From Caldithrix sp. (GTDB lineage: Bacteria > KSB1 > UBA2214 > DYKH01): 9,582 bases of DNA. Under the pieces are notes generated by a model that was not told where the DNA came from, made no database searches, and saw only the letters and a list, made by a program, of their open reading frames with translations. Positions 7,443 through 9,582 of the stretch are shown piece after piece. The first letter of the stretch is position 1; the number at the start of each line of letters is the position of its first letter. Location of the stretch: contig DYKH01000181.1 in assembly GCA_020722685.1 (NCBI GenBank), forward strand, positions 1-9,582, read 5' to 3'. A program made the position numbers and the translations under genes.

Positions 7443-8081
7443 TCACACTTCATCCATAGGACGAAGAATGGTCGCTTGCCGGCGTTCGGCGCGCTTGAGG
7501 TCGCGCATCGATGGTTTTGGTGGTCGCTCGACGCCTTGCGGGCCAATCACCCAGCTCAAGGGTCGTCTTTCTTTGCTGACCGTATCGACTAACATGACCA
7601 ATCCCTGCATAAACGCTTCCGGACGCGGCGGGCAGCCCGGCACATACACATCCACGGGCAGGAACTTGTCCACGCCTTGGACGACGCTGTAGATATCATA
7701 CATCCCACCGGAATTGGCGCATGAGCCCATGGAAATGACCCAGCGCGGCTCCATCATCTGTTCGTACAAGCGCTGGATGATGGGCGCCATTTTGATAAAC
7801 ACGGTGCCGGCAACGATCATCAAGTCAGCCTCACGGGGTGTGCCACGGATGACCTCTGCGCCAAAGCGGGAAATATCATATCTGCTGGTGATGCTGGTGG
7901 CCATTTCGACGTAGCAGCAAGAGAGACCGAAATTGAAAGGCCAGATGGAGTACTTGCGTCCCCAGGCAACCAAGTCTTGTAGCTTGGTTAAGAGGATATT
8001 CCGGCGAACGGCCTCTTCAAAGGATTCATTCTGTAAATTCGCAGTGGAACTGTCTGATGGTTTGGTTAGCGACCAGCGCAT
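7443..8081 (-). CDS. nuoB: NADH-quinone oxidoreductase subunit B (cluster N2)
   Basis: Holds the terminal [4Fe-4S] cluster N2, which reduces quinone at the interface with NuoD. The ligands are the adjacent cysteine pair in GLSCCYVEM, one in [14 protein letters not shown] and one in [11 protein letters not shown]; numbered from a TTG at 8114 these are C66, C67, C132 and C161. [22 protein letters not shown] and [12 protein letters not shown] are typical. I chose the ATG at 8081 (212 residues, starting MRWSL) because AAGGA lies ten bases upstream. The TTG start gives 223 residues, also within family length, but has no clear ribosome site. The C-terminal [18 protein letters not shown] then ILRPMDEV matches the E. 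coli type. Unusually, it is separated from nuoA by a CBS gene and a gap, and from nuoCD by 573 bases holding a pseudogene. Confidence 0.96.
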   Translation of the reverse strand: MRWSLTKPSDSSTANLQNESFEEAVRRNILLTKLQDLVAWGRKYSIWPFNFGLSCCYVEMATSITSRYDISRFGAEVIRGTPREADLMIVAGTVFIKMAPIIQRLYEQMMEPRWVISMGSCANSGGMYDIYSVVQGVDKFLPVDVYVPGCPPRPEAFMQGLVMLVDTVSKERRPLSWVIGPQGVERPPKPSMRDLKRAERRQATILRPMDEV

Positions 8082-8114
8082 AAAAAGCTTGTCCTTGTCT
8101 GGTGGTTCGGACAA

Positions 8115-8317
8115 CTGGGTGTCTTTATCAAGAGCTTAAAACTCACTCAAGTTGTTAGCCACTTCAAGCGGAGCGGCTGACAGGATGAGCCGGATAAGAG
8201 CAGATTTGCAGGAATGTCTGAAGCTTGAAACAAGAACCCTGTGCATCCAGGAAATCCGGTTCATCTTGTCCCATTTTCTGAGGTACATTTTCCAGCAGGT
8301 CCGCCTTCAGCAGCGTC
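8115..8317. other. Gap between the CBS gene and nuoB, possible gene remnant
   Basis: About 200 bases with no gene that has a proper start. On the minus strand one frame is open from 8343 to a TGA at 8164 and reads coding-like (for example EIAETLLKADLLENVPQKMG), but it lacks an ATG, GTG or TTG before an internal ATG and overlaps the CBS stop. A 50-codon minus-strand frame starting MYLRKWDKMNRISWMHRV overlaps it. Neither has a convincing ribosome site. Confidence 0.35.
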
Positions 8318-8752
8318 TCAGCGATTTCCGGTGATATAATTTGTCAATTGTTCTATCAGGAATTCTTTTTCCGCAATAAGCGCCTTTACCACGTCACCGA
8401 TGGATATGACGCCCATCAACCGGTCATTGTCCATCACCGGCAAGTGGCGGACGTGTTTCGCGCTCATCAGTGCCATGCAGTCTCCTATTGTCTGACTTGG
8501 ACGGACGAACAAGACGTTTTCGGTCATGGCCTCACGCACGGCAGTTTTTTTGGACGACTTACCCAACAGGTACACTTTGCGCGCGTAATCGCGTTCGGAG
8601 AAAATTCCCGCTACCCGGCCTTTTTCGATAACCACCAAGGCACCGACATTCTTTTCTGACATTAGTTTGAGCGCATCGAATATCAAGCTATCCGGGCCGA
8701 TGCTCCAAACGTCACTCGCCTTGATTTGCAGAATATCTCGGACGCTTTTCAT
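8318..8752 (-). CDS. Stand-alone CBS-pair (Bateman module) protein
   Basis: A 144-residue protein made of two CBS domains (about residues 8-62 and 75-130) and nothing else. Such modules bind adenine nucleotides (AMP, ADP, ATP, sometimes NAD(H) or SAM) in the cleft between the repeats and act as energy or metabolite sensors. Both halves carry the ribose-contact pattern G-x-x-S-x-x-D: GIFSERD at 49-55 and GVISIGD at 114-120. RHLPVMD precedes the second. No transmembrane segment or catalytic domain is present. The ATG at 8752 has a good AAAGGG site seven bases upstream. It lies 68 bases after nuoA and is followed by about 200 bases before nuoB, all on the same strand, so it is probably cotranscribed. 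Its place inside a nuo operon suggests a link to respiratory or energy state, but that is inference; family members usually occur elsewhere. Confidence 0.93.
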   Translation of the reverse strand: MKSVRDILQIKASDVWSIGPDSLIFDALKLMSEKNVGALVVIEKGRVAGIFSERDYARKVYLLGKSSKKTAVREAMTENVLFVRPSQTIGDCMALMSAKHVRHLPVMDNDRLMGVISIGDVVKALIAEKEFLIEQLTNYITGNR

Positions 8753-8820
8753 ATTTTACCCTTTACCAGAATGTGAGACGAGCCATTGGGCTTTGGGCCG
8801 GTCGGTAAACGATTTGCGAA

Positions 8821-9231
8821 TCACTGGATTGTCCGCAGATGGCGTCTTTTCCCTTTGGTGCCTCCCCAATCCAACGCGCCGATGCGCCAAAGGTATACGA
8901 GTGCTGCCAATAGGATCGCTACAAAGATGAGAATTTCGATATAGCCCGCCCAACCGAGTTGCCGCAGTGCGATCGCCCAGGCGAAGATAAACACCGCCTC
9001 CAGATCGAATAGGACAAAAAACATGGCGACCAGATAATACTTGGCAGACAAACGGAGCTGCGCCGATCCCTGAGAGAGGATACCCGATTCGTAAGGTTCA
9101 CCCGTTGCCCGATCCCGGTGTCGCTGCCCAAGAATCGCTGAGATACCAATCATCGCAGCAGCCAAAACGAGAACAGCGGCAAAATAGAGGGCCAAGGGCC
9201 AAAGGCCGGCGTTTGTTGCCTGTGAGCTCAC
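8821..9231 (-). CDS. nuoA: NADH-quinone oxidoreductase subunit A (membrane)
   Basis: First subunit of the operon and a small membrane protein at the junction of the membrane and peripheral arms, next to NuoH and the quinone tunnel. The product is 136 residues (E. coli 147) with three hydrophobic helices at about 10-34, 64-86 and 94-115. The conserved loop after helix 1 reads EPYESGILSQGSAQLRLSAK, and helix 2 carries the family's acidic FDLEAVF segment. The C-terminal RIGALDWGG is typical. The start is GTG at 9231: an in-frame TAA directly precedes it and GGAGG lies nine bases upstream. As the first gene in the cluster with a long non-coding region above it, it probably follows the operon promoter. 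Confidence 0.96.
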   Translation of the reverse strand: MSSQATNAGLWPLALYFAAVLVLAAAMIGISAILGQRHRDRATGEPYESGILSQGSAQLRLSAKYYLVAMFFVLFDLEAVFIFAWAIALRQLGWAGYIEILIFVAILLAALVYLWRIGALDWGGTKGKRRHLRTIQ

Positions 9232-9240
9232 TTAGTATAT

Positions 9241-9245
9241 CCTCC
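9241..9245 (-). promoter_or_regulatory. Ribosome binding site of nuoA
   Basis: GGAGG on the minus strand, nine bases before the GTG at 9231. It supports the GTG as the true start, since the preceding in-frame codon is TAA. Confidence 0.8.
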
Positions 9246-9290
9246 ACTTTGCAGACATCGGGCTTTCTTGTAGCGACCAATCTGTGGCTT

Positions 9291-9306
9291 AGGGCAAGCT
9301 TGCCCT
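9291..9306. repeat. Perfect 16-bp palindrome AGGGCAAGCTTGCCCT
   Basis: Self-complementary over all 16 bases, about 60 bases upstream of the nuoA start. No T-run follows on either strand, so it does not look like an intrinsic terminator. It could be a cruciform or protein site, or part of a dispersed intergenic repeat. Confidence 0.6.
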
Positions 9307-9354
9307 TCTAAACCGGCATTCAATCAGAAAAAATTCCGGCAAGTCGTGCGAATG

Positions 9355-9388
9355 AGCTTGAGCCACCTACGGTAGACGAACTCAAGCT
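9355..9388. repeat. Inverted repeat AGCTTGAG / CTCAAGCT
   Basis: Eight-base perfect arms (9355-9362 and 9381-9388) around an 18-base loop that itself contains CTACGGTAG. On the plus strand TTTTGC overlaps and follows the right arm, so a weak plus-strand terminator is possible. On the minus strand it would lie in the nuoA leader. Confidence 0.45.
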
Positions 9389-9395
9389 TTTGCAT

Positions 9396-9410
9396 GATCA
9401 GGAACTGATC
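9396..9410. promoter_or_regulatory. Operator-like dyad GATCAG-GAA-CTGATC
   Basis: Six-base perfect inverted arms with a three-base spacer. It sits just downstream of the candidate -10 box, about where transcription toward nuoA would begin, a typical place for a repressor site. No regulator is identified and the assignment rests only on symmetry and position. Confidence 0.3.
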
Positions 9411-9416
9411 CCTTTG

Positions 9417-9444
9417 AAGATATCAAGTTAAAAAAAGAAATCAA
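9417..9444 (-). promoter_or_regulatory. Candidate sigma-70-like promoter for the nuo operon
   Basis: On the minus strand TTGATT (9439-9444) and TATCTT (9417-9422) are separated by 16 bases, upstream of nuoA in an A/T-rich stretch. The leader would be about 180 bases. Both boxes are imperfect and the consensus may differ in this lineage. Confidence 0.25.
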
Positions 9445-9529
9445 AACGGCAAGAGCTTTTTTTTGTTTTTTGCAGGGAGTAAAACCTCACTTTCACGAGG
9501 ATCCTGCTACCGGACACTTTTAAACCGAC

Positions 9530-9559
9530 CACGGATCATCACGGAATGACACGGATTCT
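9530..9559. repeat. Short tandem repeat of CACGGA at 10-base period
   Basis: Three copies: CACGGATCAT, CACGGAATGA, CACGGATTCT. Intergenic runs of this CACGGAT type are common, from memory, in PVC-group and other environmental genomes. Their role is unknown. Confidence 0.55.
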
Positions 9560-9582
9560 TGATGTTGATTGGGGTTGATCGT

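Larger units (their letters stand above)
9232..9582. other. Non-coding region upstream of nuoA
   Basis: 351 bases without a supportable gene. It holds the nuoA ribosome site, a perfect 16-bp palindrome, two further inverted repeats, a candidate promoter, A/T-rich runs (9430-9440 and 9457-9471) and a short CACGGA tandem repeat at the right edge. The next gene upstream is outside the window. Confidence 0.7.

Noticed and set aside
9327..9395. Possible 23-residue leader peptide on the minus strand (MQKLEFVYRRWLKLIRTTCR...)
   Set aside because: No ribosome site, and the frame crosses the inverted repeat; nothing indicates translation.
9309..9430. Plus-strand coding-like tail reading NELEPPTVDELKLLHDQELI before a TAA
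   Set aside because: Only about 37 codons after a stop, without a start codon, and it overlaps two inverted repeats.

Overview
The window is almost entirely one minus-strand operon for the proton-pumping NADH:quinone oxidoreductase (respiratory complex I). In transcription order, from high to low coordinates, it reads nuoA, a CBS-pair gene, nuoB, the remains of a small gene, fused nuoCD, a small four-helix-bundle gene inside a repeat-built cassette, nuoE, nuoF, and nuoG running off the low-coordinate edge. nuoH-N, the rest of the membrane arm, would be expected beyond position 1.

The subunits are of the Escherichia coli type: NuoC and NuoD are fused, NuoG is long with all four Fe-S cluster ligand sets (N1b, N4, N5, N7) at the same residue numbers as I recall for E. 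coli, and the core motifs match closely. The surroundings are not enterobacterial. Intergenic gaps are large, an orphan S23/IVP-type gene is present, there are heptanucleotide repeats of the TTGAnnn form, and a CACGGA tandem repeat lies at the right edge. This fits an environmental Gram-negative lineage (for example PVC group, Bacteroidota-like or Acidobacteria-like) carrying an E. coli-type nuo operon. I cannot fix the phylum from this window.

Layout: 9232-9582 is a non-coding upstream region with the nuoA ribosome site, a candidate promoter and several inverted repeats. 8821-9231 is nuoA, 8318-8752 a CBS-pair protein and 7443-8081 nuoB. 7042-7420 is a decayed gene with one nonsense codon and one frameshift in a homopolymer. 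5121-6869 is nuoCD. 4424-5131 is a 708-bp cassette of three inverted heptad-repeat blocks around a four-helix-bundle gene. 3919-4392 is nuoE, 2644-3915 nuoF and 1-2514 nuoG (3' end missing).

Together the nuo genes supply NADH oxidation (NuoE, F, G), the quinone-reducing connecting module (NuoB, NuoCD) and one membrane subunit (NuoA). Two non-nuo genes and a pseudogene interrupt an operon that is normally compact. The most notable is the repeat cassette between nuoCD and nuoE. Its heptad arrays begin exactly at the nuoCD stop, supply the stop codon of the internal gene, end about 22-32 bases before nuoE, and flank the internal gene with a perfect 17-bp inverted repeat.
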